This document shows, piece by piece, positions 1 to 7,964 of a DNA stretch of 8,143 nucleotides (within the stretch, counting starts at the first letter, position 1; each line of letters opens with the position of its first letter). This DNA is from an uncultured Brevundimonas sp. GTDB lineage: Bacteria > Pseudomonadota > Alphaproteobacteria > Caulobacterales > Caulobacteraceae. The notes below the pieces were generated by a model. It did not search any database and was not told the origin of the DNA. It saw only the letters and a program-made list of their open reading frames with translations. The position numbers were made by a program, and so were the translations under genes. Location: NCBI GenBank assembly GCA_946481425.1, contig CAMLNT010000098.1, forward strand, positions 1 through 8,143. The letters run 5' to 3'.

Positions 1-890
<890 letters not shown>

Positions 891-1292
891 TCACTGGGCC
901 GGGGTCTCCGCCGGAGCCGAGCCGACCGGCAGGCTGTCGAGCGACAGGCTGTCCTCGGCCGGCGGCGTGGGCTGAGCGGGCTGTTCCGGCTGGGCGCCTT
1001 CCGGGGCCGCCGGAGCGCCGACCGCCGCCCCGATATCGTCAGCGTCGATCGACAGGCTCGTGCGCTGCTCCATGTTGCCCAGAATGGTCAGGGCCACTGC
1101 GCAGACCGCAAAGGCGGCGCCCAGCCACCAGGTGGTGGTGGTCAGCAGGTTGCCGGCGCCCCGCGCCGTCATCAGGCCGGTCGGGCCGCCGCCCATGCCG
1201 AGCGCGCCCCCTTCGGAACGTTGCATCAGGACGACCGCGATCAGGGCGATCGAGATCAGGATCTGGACGACCAGCAGAGTGACAAGCAGCAT
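891..1292 (-). CDS. secG: Preprotein translocase subunit SecG
   Basis: SecG is the small accessory subunit of the SecYEG channel in the inner membrane and helps SecA-driven protein export. The 133-residue product has the family layout. A first membrane helix spans about residues 2-23. It is followed by LMQRSEGGALGMGGG (22-36) and the Gly-rich loop ending in ARGAGNLL (43-50), then a second helix at about 55-72 closing with ILGNM. The remaining 60 residues form a low-complexity Ala/Pro/Glu/Gln tail, which makes the protein longer than E. coli SecG (110 residues); such tails are common in alphaproteobacteria. I chose the ATG at 1292. The in-frame ATG at 1364 would add 24 Arg-rich residues before the first helix and would overlap the candidate promoter. 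The Shine-Dalgarno signal is poor. In many alphaproteobacteria secG precedes pyrG, as here. Confidence 0.92.
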   Translation of the reverse strand: MLLVTLLVVQILISIALIAVVLMQRSEGGALGMGGGPTGLMTARGAGNLLTTTTWWLGAAFAVCAVALTILGNMEQRTSLSIDADDIGAAVGAPAAPEGAQPEQPAQPTPPAEDSLSLDSLPVGSAPAETPAQ

Positions 1293-1335
1293 GGGATCAG
1301 ACGTGGGAGCCCGGGGCCGGGCGGTCAAGCGGCGG

Positions 1336-1364
1336 CGTCTAGCATTGACGGCGCCGAAGGGCAA
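1336..1364 (-). promoter_or_regulatory. Candidate housekeeping (Caulobacter-type sigma-73) promoter for secG
   Basis: On the minus strand TTGCCC (1364-1359) is separated by 15 nt from GCTAGACG (1343-1336). The published Caulobacter housekeeping consensus is TTGACGS, 10-14 nt, then GCTANAWC. The match here is good at TTG..C and GCTAGA and has correct spacing (14 nt when the S position is counted). Transcription would start near 1330, giving a leader of about 37 nt for secG. This is a pattern match made by eye, with no experimental support. Confidence 0.4.
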
Positions 1365-1432
1365 CGCGCCCCGATCCCGCCGCGAGTAATCGCGCCTTGT
1401 CGGCGCTCCGCAACACAGGCAGACGGATCACC

Positions 1433-1777
1433 ATGCTAATTGCCCCACTTCTGCTTCTTGCCGGCGTCCTGCATCACGCGCCGCCGCCGCAGCCCGCTGT
1501 CGAGCCCATCTGGGATCAACGTCCGCGGCTGGAGGCCCATGACTATCCGCCCAGCGCCCTGTCCCAGCTGATCTCCGGCTCGGCGATCGTGCGGTGCCGG
1601 TTCCATCCGTCAGGCACGCCGACCGACTGCCACGTGGAGTCCGAGACGCCCGAAGGCTTCGGATTCGGTGCGGCCGCCGAGCGCGTCGTCGGACGTGGCC
1701 GGCTGGACCCGGCGTCGCTGGAGGGTATGGCGGACGGCGCGACCTTCACCGTGCGAATCGTCTTCTCGGTCGGCTGA
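1433..1777 (+). CDS. Small exported protein with TonB C-terminal-like domain
   Basis: The 114-residue product starts with a short hydrophobic segment (residues 2-13, APLLLLAGVL), which could be a signal peptide or an N-terminal anchor. A Pro-rich stretch (APPPQP, 16-21) follows. Residues 36-112 then have the pattern of a TonB C-terminal domain: DYPPSAL at 37-43, strand AIVRCRF at 51-57, PSGTPTDCHV at 59-68, ETPEGFGFGAAAERVV at 71-86, and a final strand TFTVRIVF at 104-111. Cys55 and Cys66 sit on neighbouring strands and could form a disulphide in the periplasm. I prefer the ATG at 1433; a TTG at 1397 would put 12 charged residues before the hydrophobic segment. It lacks the long periplasm-spanning linker of true TonB, so energy transduction is doubtful. 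A periplasmic binding or accessory role is an inference. It is divergent from secG. Confidence 0.75.
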   Translation: MLIAPLLLLAGVLHHAPPPQPAVEPIWDQRPRLEAHDYPPSALSQLISGSAIVRCRFHPSGTPTDCHVESETPEGFGFGAAAERVVGRGRLDPASLEGMADGATFTVRIVFSVG

Positions 1778-1852
1778 TCCGTCGAGCGAGCCCCGTTGCC
1801 TTCCGTCACGGCGCCCGGTTATGCGTAGCGAAAGACAACGAAGGAACGCTCC

Positions 1853-2779
1853 ATGGCCATCCCGGCATCACTCCAGCGCGGCCTCAAGATCCCTGTCATC
1901 GCCGCGCCGATGTTCCTCTGTTCGGGCCCCGACCTCGTCGTCGAGACCTGCAACGCCGGGGCCATCGGGACCTTCCCCTCGCTGAACCAACGCACGACCG
2001 AGGGCTATCGGGAATGGCTCATCGACATCAAGAGTCGTCTGAACCCGGACGCCGCCGCCTTCGGCGTGAACCACATCGTCCACCCGACCAACCCGCGCCT
2101 GATGGCCGACATGATGGTCTCGGTCGAACAGCAGGTTCCGCTGATCATCACCTCGCTGGGCGCCGTGCGCGACGTCGTCGACGCGGTCCATGGCTACGGC
2201 GGGGTGGTCTTCCACGACATCGCCAACATCCGGCACGCCCGCAAGGCCGCCGAAGCGGGCGTCGATGGCCTGATCCTCGTCGCCAACGGCGCCGGCGGCC
2301 ACGCCGGCATCATCAACCCCTTCGCCCTCGTCAACGAGGTGCGCTCCTTCTTCGACGGCACGATCATCCTGTCGGGTTGTCTCTCGACGGGCCGCGACGT
2401 CGCCGCCGCGATCACGATGGGCGCGGATTTCGCCTATCTGGGCACCCGCTTCATCAACACGACCGAGGCGCTTGCCCCCGACGCCTACAAGGCCATGATC
2501 GTCGAAAGCGGCGCCTCGGACATCACCTACACGCCCGCCGTGTCGGGCATCCCGGCCAACTTCATGACCAAGTCGCTGCTCGAGAACGGCATCGATCCCA
2601 AGTCCCTGCCGGAGCACAAACTCGACATGGGCGAAGAGGCCAAGGCCTGGAAGACCGTCTGGTCCGCGGGCCAGGGCTCGGGCGCGATCCACGACGTCCT
2701 CCCCGCCCGCCAGCTCGTGGAGCGCCTCTCACAGGAGTTTCATTCTGCCGTCACGGAGATGTCGCAGCGGTTCGGCTAA
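1853..2779 (+). CDS. Nitronate monooxygenase / 2-nitropropane dioxygenase family flavoprotein
   Basis: The 308-residue product resembles FMN-dependent TIM-barrel enzymes of the nitronate monooxygenase family. These oxidise alkyl nitronates such as propionate 3-nitronate to carbonyl compounds plus nitrite/nitrate, and are thought to detoxify them in the cytoplasm. Visible signatures are IPVIAAPMFLCSGPDLV at 13-29 (first strand and flavin contact), GAIGTFPSLN at 36-45, and GVNHIVHPTNPR at 71-82. NGAGGHAG at 145-152 places His150 where the family has its catalytic His. LSGCLSTGRDV at 173-183 and MGADFAYLGTRF complete the phosphate-binding side. At 308 residues it is near the short end for the family, and the true substrate cannot be read from sequence. 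The ATG at 1853 has AAGGA (1841-1845) 7 nt upstream. Some relatives are annotated as FabK-like enoyl reductases; the GGHAG motif favours nitronate monooxygenase. Confidence 0.85.
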   Translation: MAIPASLQRGLKIPVIAAPMFLCSGPDLVVETCNAGAIGTFPSLNQRTTEGYREWLIDIKSRLNPDAAAFGVNHIVHPTNPRLMADMMVSVEQQVPLIITSLGAVRDVVDAVHGYGGVVFHDIANIRHARKAAEAGVDGLILVANGAGGHAGIINPFALVNEVRSFFDGTIILSGCLSTGRDVAAAITMGADFAYLGTRFINTTEALAPDAYKAMIVESGASDITYTPAVSGIPANFMTKSLLENGIDPKSLPEHKLDMGEEAKAWKTVWSAGQGSGAIHDVLPARQLVERLSQEFHSAVTEMSQRFG

Positions 2780-2787
2780 GGGGCGGG

Positions 2788-2812
2788 CGTCCGGTTCATC
2801 CGTCTCCGGACG
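2788..2812 (+). terminator. Possible weak terminator or attenuator hairpin
   Basis: CGTCCGG (2788-2794) and CCGGACG (2806-2812) form a 7-bp stem with an 11-nt loop in the 54-bp gap between the flavoprotein and the TorF-like gene. The bases after it (ATTCTCAT) are only slightly T-rich, so termination would be incomplete at best. The second arm ends 21 nt before the next start codon. Confidence 0.3.
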
Positions 2813-2833
2813 ATTCTCATCCGGAGCCCCTCG

Positions 2834-3520
2834 ATGCGCCGCCTGGCCCTGACGACTGCGTTTGCCCTGATCGCCCTTCCCTCCGCCGCCATGGCGCAGG
2901 ACTTCGGTGGCGAATGGTCCTTCGACGTCGCCGTCGGCACCGACAACCGCTCGAAAGGCGCGTCCAAGTCTGAGGGCGAACCGTTTGCCCTGGCCGTCGC
3001 CCAGTGGGAGCTCAATGAATTCTACGTCGCGGTCGAGGGCGAGACGATCGACCACTCGACCGGCTCGCCTTTCGAGGCCGAGATCAACGCCGGTTGGGCC
3101 CCCGAGGCCGCCGGTTTCGAGTTCGACTTCAACGCCGCCCACAAGTGGTACCTGGATGCGACGCCTGGCGCAGACGACACGTCGTGGGAATTCACCGCCG
3201 ACGTATCGCGTGACCTGACGGACCGGGTCGATGCGCGCCTGCGCTTCCAGTATTCGCCCGACAGCGCCGGCTCGACCCGCAGCTGGACCTGGGTTGAAGC
3301 TCGGGGCCGCGTCCGGGTCCACGACCGTGTTCGTCTGTCGGCTGCGGTCGGCCGCCGCGAGCAGGTCAACAGCCGCGACTACACCGCCTGGAATGTCGGC
3401 GCCGACTTCGAGCTGACCGACTGGGCCTCGCTGGACCTGCGCTGGTACGACACCGACGTCGACAACCCGTCGGCCCAGTATGACGAGGCGCTGGTCGCGG
3501 TCCTGAACCTCGGCTTCTGA
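2834..3520 (+). CDS. TorF-family putative porin / outer-membrane protein
   Basis: This 228-residue product looks like a secreted outer-membrane beta-barrel protein of the TorF/Gcw_chp type, a family with no firmly known substrate. A Sec signal peptide is clear: Arg-Arg at 2-3, a hydrophobic core at 4-15, and a likely cut in AMA|Q after residue 21. The mature start has the family pattern of a strand, then DNRSKGASKSEGEPF, then LAVAQWEL. The rest alternates polar and hydrophobic/aromatic residues in short strands (FEFDFNAAHKWYL, VDARLRFQY, ASLDLRWYDTD). The last residue is Phe (LNLGF), a typical barrel-assembly signal. There is no lipobox. The start at 2834 is preceded by CCGGAG 7 nt upstream. 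It lies 54 bp after the flavoprotein gene and 56 bp before the DUF885 gene. A pore or small-molecule channel role is an inference. Confidence 0.78.
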   Translation: MRRLALTTAFALIALPSAAMAQDFGGEWSFDVAVGTDNRSKGASKSEGEPFALAVAQWELNEFYVAVEGETIDHSTGSPFEAEINAGWAPEAAGFEFDFNAAHKWYLDATPGADDTSWEFTADVSRDLTDRVDARLRFQYSPDSAGSTRSWTWVEARGRVRVHDRVRLSAAVGRREQVNSRDYTAWNVGADFELTDWASLDLRWYDTDVDNPSAQYDEALVAVLNLGF

Positions 3521-3576
3521 CCTTGCGGTAGGCTCCGGGCAGCGCCAAGGTCGCGGCCCCTGTCCGGAGGCCGCCG

Positions 3577-5358
3577 ATGAACCCGTTCCTGAACCGCCGC
3601 CTGTTCCTGGCCCTGTCGGGCGCCGCAGCCCTGGCGCCGACCAGCGCCTATGCCCAGGCCGCCAGCGCGGCAGATACGGCCTTCGATCAGGTGGCTCAGG
3701 GCTGGCTGGACGAGTCGATCCGACTGTCGCCGCCGTATGCAACGGCGCTGGGCGACCATCGCCATGATGACCAGGTCGGCGACCTCGGCCCCGCCAGCTG
3801 GTACGCGAGATCGTCGCTGGCGCGGCAGGCGCTGGATCAGCTCGGCGCCATCGACAGGTCGACCCTGTCGCGGGACCGCCAGGTCGATGCGGCGCTCCTC
3901 GACAACAGCCTGCGCGGTGACATCTGGACACACGATGTGCTTCAGGCCTGGGCCTGGGACCCGCTGGTCCACAACGAATACGCCGGCTCGGCCCTGTTCA
4001 GCCTGATCGTGCGCGAATTCGCGCCCCTGCCCGACCGACTGCGCGCCGCCACGGCCCGGATGGAGGCCTTCCCGGCTCTGCTGGCCGGCACCCGCGACGC
4101 GCTGCAGCCGGCCCGCGTCCCGGCCATTCACGCGCAGACGGTCGCGAGCCAGAACCGCGGACTGGAAAGCCTCGTCGACATGATCCTCGCTGAGGCCGGC
4201 GCGCTGTCCGGCGCCGAGCGGACACGCCTGACGGACGCCGGGCGCGTCGCCAAGCTGGGTATCCAGGCCCATCAGGAATGGATCGACACGGTCCTCGTCC
4301 CCGGCGCCCAGGGCGACTTCCGTCTCGGCGCCGAGCTCTACGACGCCAAGCTGGCGTTCGCCCTGAACAGCCCGCTGTCGCGCGCCGAGATCAAGGAGCA
4401 GGGCGAGGCCGAAATGGCCCGGGTCCGTAACGAGATGTACCAGATCTCGGCCCAGGTCCTCGAAGGCCGCGAAGGGGCGCCCGAGGCGCCGCGCCGTCCG
4501 AACGACGAGCAGCGCCAGGCCGTCATCGCCGCCGCCATGGAGATCGTCTACGCCGACCGGCCGAGCCGGAACGGTCTGGTCGAGGCCGCCGAAGCCATGC
4601 TGGCCAGCGCCACGGACTTCGTGCGCGCCCGCAACATCGTCACCGTGCCGGACGAGCCGGTTCGCATCGTGCTGACGCCGGAGTTCCAGCGCGGGGTCGC
4701 GGTGGCCTATTGCGACAGCCCCGGCCCGCTCGATCGCGAGCAGCCGACCTTCTACAAGATCTCGCCCATTCCGGAGAGCTGGTCGGACGAGCAGGCCGAG
4801 AGCTTCCTGCGTGAGTACAACACGCGGGCCCTGGAGGGGGTGACGGTCCACGAGGCCATGCCTGGCCACTACCTCCAGATCGCCCATTCGAACCGCTATC
4901 CGTCCGTCGTCCGGGCGGTGCTGGCGTCGGGGCCTTTCGTGGAGGGCTGGGCCTGCTATGCGCAGGACGTCATGGTCGACGCGGGGCACCTGGACGGCGA
5001 TCCGCTGTATCGGCTGGCGAACCTGAAATTCCTGCTGCGGGTCATCGCCAATGCTCTGCTGGACATCGGCGTCCACGTCGACGGCATGGAGCGCGACGAA
5101 GCGATGCGGATGATGACGCAGGACGCCTTCCAGCAGGAATCCGAAGCCGCCGGCAAATGGATCCGAGCGCAGCTCTCGTCGGCCCAGCTGCCGACCTATT
5201 TCGTCGGCTGGCGAGAGCACTGGGCGCTTCGCCGCGAGATGCAGGAGCCCGAAGGCGAGAGCTTCGACATGAAGACCTACCACGACACCCTGCTCAGCTT
5301 CGGCTCGCCGCCAGTGCGCTATGCGCGCGCGCTGATGAAGGGCGAGGCGATCACCTAG
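3577..5358 (+). CDS. DUF885 family exported putative metallohydrolase
   Basis: The 593-residue product matches the DUF885 family, zinc-protease-like proteins of unsettled function. The N-terminus NRRLFLALSGAAAL (6-19) resembles a twin-arginine signal, with a likely cut in AYA|Q after residue 26. If so, the protein would be exported folded, perhaps with its metal already bound. Most of the chain is predicted alpha-helical. The key motif is HEAMPGH at 425-431, the family's HExxPGH form of a metal site. It is followed 25 residues later by EGWACYAQ, with Glu456 as the likely third ligand, as in gluzincin peptidases. Length is usual for the family. The start has CGGAGG (3565-3570) 6 nt upstream, the best Shine-Dalgarno sequence in the window. 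The stop overlaps the stop of the convergent gene. A peptidase role is plausible but unproven, and the substrate is unknown. Confidence 0.88.
   Translation: MNPFLNRRLFLALSGAAALAPTSAYAQAASAADTAFDQVAQGWLDESIRLSPPYATALGDHRHDDQVGDLGPASWYARSSLARQALDQLGAIDRSTLSRDRQVDAALLDNSLRGDIWTHDVLQAWAWDPLVHNEYAGSALFSLIVREFAPLPDRLRAATARMEAFPALLAGTRDALQPARVPAIHAQTVASQNRGLESLVDMILAEAGALSGAERTRLTDAGRVAKLGIQAHQEWIDTVLVPGAQGDFRLGAELYDAKLAFALNSPLSRAEIKEQGEAEMARVRNEMYQISAQVLEGREGAPEAPRRPNDEQRQAVIAAAMEIVYADRPSRNGLVEAAEAMLASATDFVRARNIVTVPDEPVRIVLTPEFQRGVAVAYCDSPGPLDREQPTFYKISPIPESWSDEQAESFLREYNTRALEGVTVHEAMPGHYLQIAHSNRYPSVVRAVLASGPFVEGWACYAQDVMVDAGHLDGDPLYRLANLKFLLRVIANALLDIGVHVDGMERDEAMRMMTQDAFQQESEAAGKWIRAQLSSAQLPTYFVGWREHWALRREMQEPEGESFDMKTYHDTLLSFGSPPVRYARALMKGEAIT
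5355..5358. other. CTAG shared by two convergent stop codons
   Basis: The plus-strand DUF885 gene ends in TAG at 5356-5358, and the minus-strand lyase gene ends in TAG reading 5357-5355. The self-complementary tetramer CTAG supplies both stops, so the genes overlap by 4 bp tail to tail. No intergenic terminator can fit here, so any terminator must lie inside the opposing coding sequence, or transcription must end by Rho or collision. Confidence 0.9.
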
Positions 5359-6515
5359 GCCAGAGCCTGCTCCAGGTCCGCGATCAGGTCGTCGAGGTCC
5401 TCCACGCCGACGGACAGGCGGATCAGGTTGTCGGTGACGCCGCCGGCCTCGCGGACTTCTTTCGGCACGCTCGCGTGGGTCATGATGGCGGGGTGGTTGG
5501 CCAGGCTTTCGACACCGCCGAGGCTCTCGGCGACGGTGAAGACCTGGAGCCGCTCCATGATCTGTTTGGTGCGGGCCAGATCCCCGTCGACCAAGATGGA
5601 GATCATGCCGCCGAAGCCGCGCATCTGGCGTTTGGCGAGGTCGTGCTGCGGATGGCTCTCGAGGCCCGGGTAATAGACCTTGGCCACCCCGGCGCGGCCT
5701 TCGAGCCAGCGGGCGATGGCGAGCGCATTTTCGCAGTGGGCCCTCATGCGCACGCCGAGGGTCTTGAGGCCGCGGTTCACGAGGAAGGCGTCGAACGGGC
5801 CCATGACGCCGCCGATGGAATTCTGGAGGAACTTGAGCTGGACCGCGAGGTCGGCGTCCTTGGTGACCAGCACCCCGCCGATCACGTCGGAATGGCCGTT
5901 CAGATATTTGGTCGCCGAGTGCATGACGATGTCGGCGCCGAGGTCGAGCGGCGACTGGCACCAGGGCGTGGCGAAGGTGTTGTCGACCACCATCAGCAGG
6001 CCGTGCTTCTTCGCCACCGCAGAGAGAGCCGCGATGTCGGCCAGCTTCATCAGCGGATTGGTCGGGGTCTCGACCCAGAGCATCTTCGTCTCGGGCCGGA
6101 CCGCGGCCTCGACGGCCTCAAGGTCGGTCAGGTCGAGGTAGGAGAAGTCCAGCCCCATCGACCGCCGGCGCACGCGCTCGAACAGCCGGTAAGTGCCGCC
6201 GTAGAGATCGTCGCCGGTCAGGATGTGGGCGCCGGCGTCCAGCAGCTCGAGCGCCGTCGAGGTCGCCGCCATGCCCGAGCCGAAGCCGAAGCCGTGGGTC
6301 CCGTTCTCGAGGTCGGCGATACAGGCCTCGAAGGCCTCGCGCGTCGGGTTCTTGCCGCGCGCGTACTCATAGCCCTTGTTCACGCCCGGGCTTTCCTGGG
6401 CGTAGGTCGAGGTGGCGTAGATCGGCGTCATCACCGCGCCGGTCGTCGGATCCGGCTTCTGTCCCGCGTGAATGGCGCGCGTGGAAAAGCCCTGCCGGTT
6501 CGATCCTTTGGCCAT
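5355..6515 (-). CDS. Cystathionine gamma-lyase-like PLP enzyme (Cys/Met metabolism family)
   Basis: The 386-residue product is a complete fold-type I PLP enzyme of the Cys/Met metabolism family. It most likely splits cystathionine into cysteine, 2-oxobutyrate and ammonia. Cofactor contacts are Tyr51 and Arg53 (YEYARGKNPTR, 49-59), GSGMAA at 79-84, Tyr105 in DDLYGGTYR, Asp178 in VVDNTFATP, and Lys203 in HSATKYLNGHSD, the Schiff-base lysine. Arg366 (LIRLSVG) should bind the substrate carboxylate. Glu50 corresponds to human lyase Glu59, where E. coli cystathionine gamma-synthase has Asp. Arg110 and Glu330 match human Arg119 and Glu339. These residues, and the beta-synthase gene 4 bp upstream, favour lyase over synthase (MetB). 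Some synthase activity cannot be excluded, because family members overlap. The ATG at 6515 has no clear Shine-Dalgarno sequence, so translation is probably coupled to the upstream gene. Confidence 0.87.
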   Translation of the reverse strand: MAKGSNRQGFSTRAIHAGQKPDPTTGAVMTPIYATSTYAQESPGVNKGYEYARGKNPTREAFEACIADLENGTHGFGFGSGMAATSTALELLDAGAHILTGDDLYGGTYRLFERVRRRSMGLDFSYLDLTDLEAVEAAVRPETKMLWVETPTNPLMKLADIAALSAVAKKHGLLMVVDNTFATPWCQSPLDLGADIVMHSATKYLNGHSDVIGGVLVTKDADLAVQLKFLQNSIGGVMGPFDAFLVNRGLKTLGVRMRAHCENALAIARWLEGRAGVAKVYYPGLESHPQHDLAKRQMRGFGGMISILVDGDLARTKQIMERLQVFTVAESLGGVESLANHPAIMTHASVPKEVREAGGVTDNLIRLSVGVEDLDDLIADLEQALA

Positions 6516-6519
6516 GGTT

Positions 6520-7911
6520 CTACTGATTCAGCTTGAGGTGATTGATGAGGTCTACACGGGTGATCAGACCCACGAAGGTCTGGCCGTCCATGACGATGGC
6601 GACGTGGTCGCGCTCGAAGATCGGGATCAGGTCGTTCAGGCTTTCGTGGACCTGGACCGTGTCGAGGCTGGTCGCCATGGCGTCCTTGACCGGCTTGGCG
6701 AAGCGTTCGGCGCGGGTGATCTCGTCGGTGTCCATCACATGGACGATGTCGGAGTCGTCCAGAATGCCGACCAGCCGCCCGCCGTCCATGACCGGGAGCT
6801 GCGAGACATCGGCCTGACGCATCCGGCCGTAGGCCACCGCCAGGGTGTCATCGGGCCCCACGGAGATCACCTCGTCGGCCGAGCGGCTGACGACATCGCG
6901 CAGGTCGCCATGCAGCTTGCGCGGCGTCAGCCCCTGATCGGTCAGCCAGGCGTCGTTGTAGACCTTGGACAGATACTTCGCCCCGGTGTCGCAGACGAAG
7001 CTGACGACCCGCTTCGGCTCCGTCTGCTCGCGGCAATAGCGCAGGGCGGCGGCGAGAAGCGTGCCGGACGAGGAGCCGGCCAACACCCCCTCTTTCGCCA
7101 GCAGCTCGCGCGCGGCGCCGATGGCTTCGAGGTCAGGGATCGAATAGGCCTTGTCGACGAGCGTGATGTCGGCGGTATCGGGGATGAAGTCCTGGCCGAT
7201 GCCCTCGACGGAATAGGAGCCCTTGGGCCCGGGCTTGCCCTCGTTGACGTAGCCCGCGAGCACCGAGCCGACCGGGTCGGCGAGGATGGCCTGGACCTTC
7301 GGCGACTTCGATTTCAGATAGCGGGCGACGCCCGTGATGGTGCCGCCTGAGCCGATACCGGCGACGAAGGCGTCGACGTCGCCGTCCATCTGCTCCCAGA
7401 TTTCGGGCCCGGTCGTCAACTCATGCGCCAGCGGATTGGCGGCGTTGGCGAACTGGTTGACATAGAAGGCACCGGGAATCTTCTGGGCCAGGCTCTCGGC
7501 CAGATCCATGTAGTATTCGGGATGTCCCTTGCCGACGTCCGAGCGGGTCAGCCGCACCTCGGCGCCCATGGCGCGAACGTGCTGGATCTTCTCACGCGAC
7601 ATCTTGTCGGGGATGACCAGCAGGACGCGGTAGCCCCGCTGGACGCCGACCAGGGTGAGGGCCAGACCGGTGTTGCCCGCGGTCGCCTCCACGATCGTGC
7701 CGCCCGGCTTGAGCCAGCCTTCGCGCTCGGCCTCGTCCAGCATGGTGACCGCGATGCGATCCTTGATCGAACCGCCGGGATTGTTGGATTCCAGCTTGAG
7801 GAAGAGCCTGCACGGGCCGGTGTCGATCTTGGTGACCTCGATCATCGGCGTGTGGCCGATGAGGCTGAGAAGGCCGGTCGTCTTCGGCGTCTCGGGGGCG
7901 GTATCGGCCAT
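6520..7911 (-). CDS. Cystathionine beta-synthase with C-terminal CBS-domain pair
   Basis: The 463-residue product should condense serine and homocysteine to cystathionine, using PLP (fold type II). The catalytic domain covers about residues 11-325. Lys50 in NNPGGSIKDR forms the Schiff base, TAGNTG at 77-82 is the substrate-binding loop, GIGSGGT at 185-191 holds the cofactor phosphate, and GSSSG at 279-283 contains the serine facing the pyridine nitrogen. VEGIG (235-239) with DFIP (241-244) is typical of beta-synthases rather than O-acetylserine sulfhydrylase (CysK). Two CBS motifs follow at about 337-393 (SQLPVMDGGRLVGILDDSDI) and 410-460 (FVGLITRVDLINHL); in animal enzymes this module binds S-adenosylmethionine. 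There is no N-terminal heme domain with its Cys and His ligands. AGGGAG (7925-7920) lies 8 nt before the ATG. This is the first gene of the operon with the lyase. Confidence 0.92.
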   Translation of the reverse strand: MADTAPETPKTTGLLSLIGHTPMIEVTKIDTGPCRLFLKLESNNPGGSIKDRIAVTMLDEAEREGWLKPGGTIVEATAGNTGLALTLVGVQRGYRVLLVIPDKMSREKIQHVRAMGAEVRLTRSDVGKGHPEYYMDLAESLAQKIPGAFYVNQFANAANPLAHELTTGPEIWEQMDGDVDAFVAGIGSGGTITGVARYLKSKSPKVQAILADPVGSVLAGYVNEGKPGPKGSYSVEGIGQDFIPDTADITLVDKAYSIPDLEAIGAARELLAKEGVLAGSSSGTLLAAALRYCREQTEPKRVVSFVCDTGAKYLSKVYNDAWLTDQGLTPRKLHGDLRDVVSRSADEVISVGPDDTLAVAYGRMRQADVSQLPVMDGGRLVGILDDSDIVHVMDTDEITRAERFAKPVKDAMATSLDTVQVHESLNDLIPIFERDHVAIVMDGQTFVGLITRVDLINHLKLNQ

Positions 7912-7927
7912 AGGGGTTTCTCCCTGA

Positions 7928-7942
7928 GCGCCCGCCGGGCGC
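7928..7942 (-). repeat. Short GC palindrome in the leader of the beta-synthase gene
   Basis: GCGCCCG (7928-7934) and CGGGCGC (7936-7942) are perfect inverted repeats around one base. In the mRNA this would form a small hairpin ending 2 nt upstream of the Shine-Dalgarno sequence at 7925-7920. It could affect ribosome access. I see no match to a known sulfur or S-adenosylmethionine riboswitch. Chance is possible in GC-rich DNA. Confidence 0.35.
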
Positions 7943-7964
7943 GGGTCTGATTCAAGATGGGGCC

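Noticed and set aside
1293..1432. tpiA, often found beside secG in alphaproteobacteria
   Set aside because: Upstream of secG there is only a short divergent intergenic region and the TonB-C gene. No triosephosphate isomerase sequence is present in the window.
1796..1824. Possible promoter TTGCCT-17 nt-TTATGC before the flavoprotein gene
   Set aside because: The -35 box has four matches but the -10 box is poor under both the general and Caulobacter consensus, so it is too weak to annotate.
1594..2973. 459-codon plus-strand frame across three genes
   Set aside because: It runs in another frame through the TonB-C, flavoprotein and TorF-like genes and gives an Arg/Pro-rich low-complexity translation. 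The overlapping genes have clear family motifs.
3379..5961. 860-codon open frame on the minus strand opposite the DUF885 gene
   Set aside because: It lies antisense to the DUF885 gene and continues out of frame into the lyase gene. Its product is Arg/Gly/Asp/Val-rich with no domain pattern, as expected when GC-rich codons remove stop codons from the opposite strand.
5157..6536. 459-codon plus-strand frame opposite the lyase gene
   Set aside because: It is a shadow of the lyase gene: its translation has no fold-like pattern and it begins inside the DUF885 gene.
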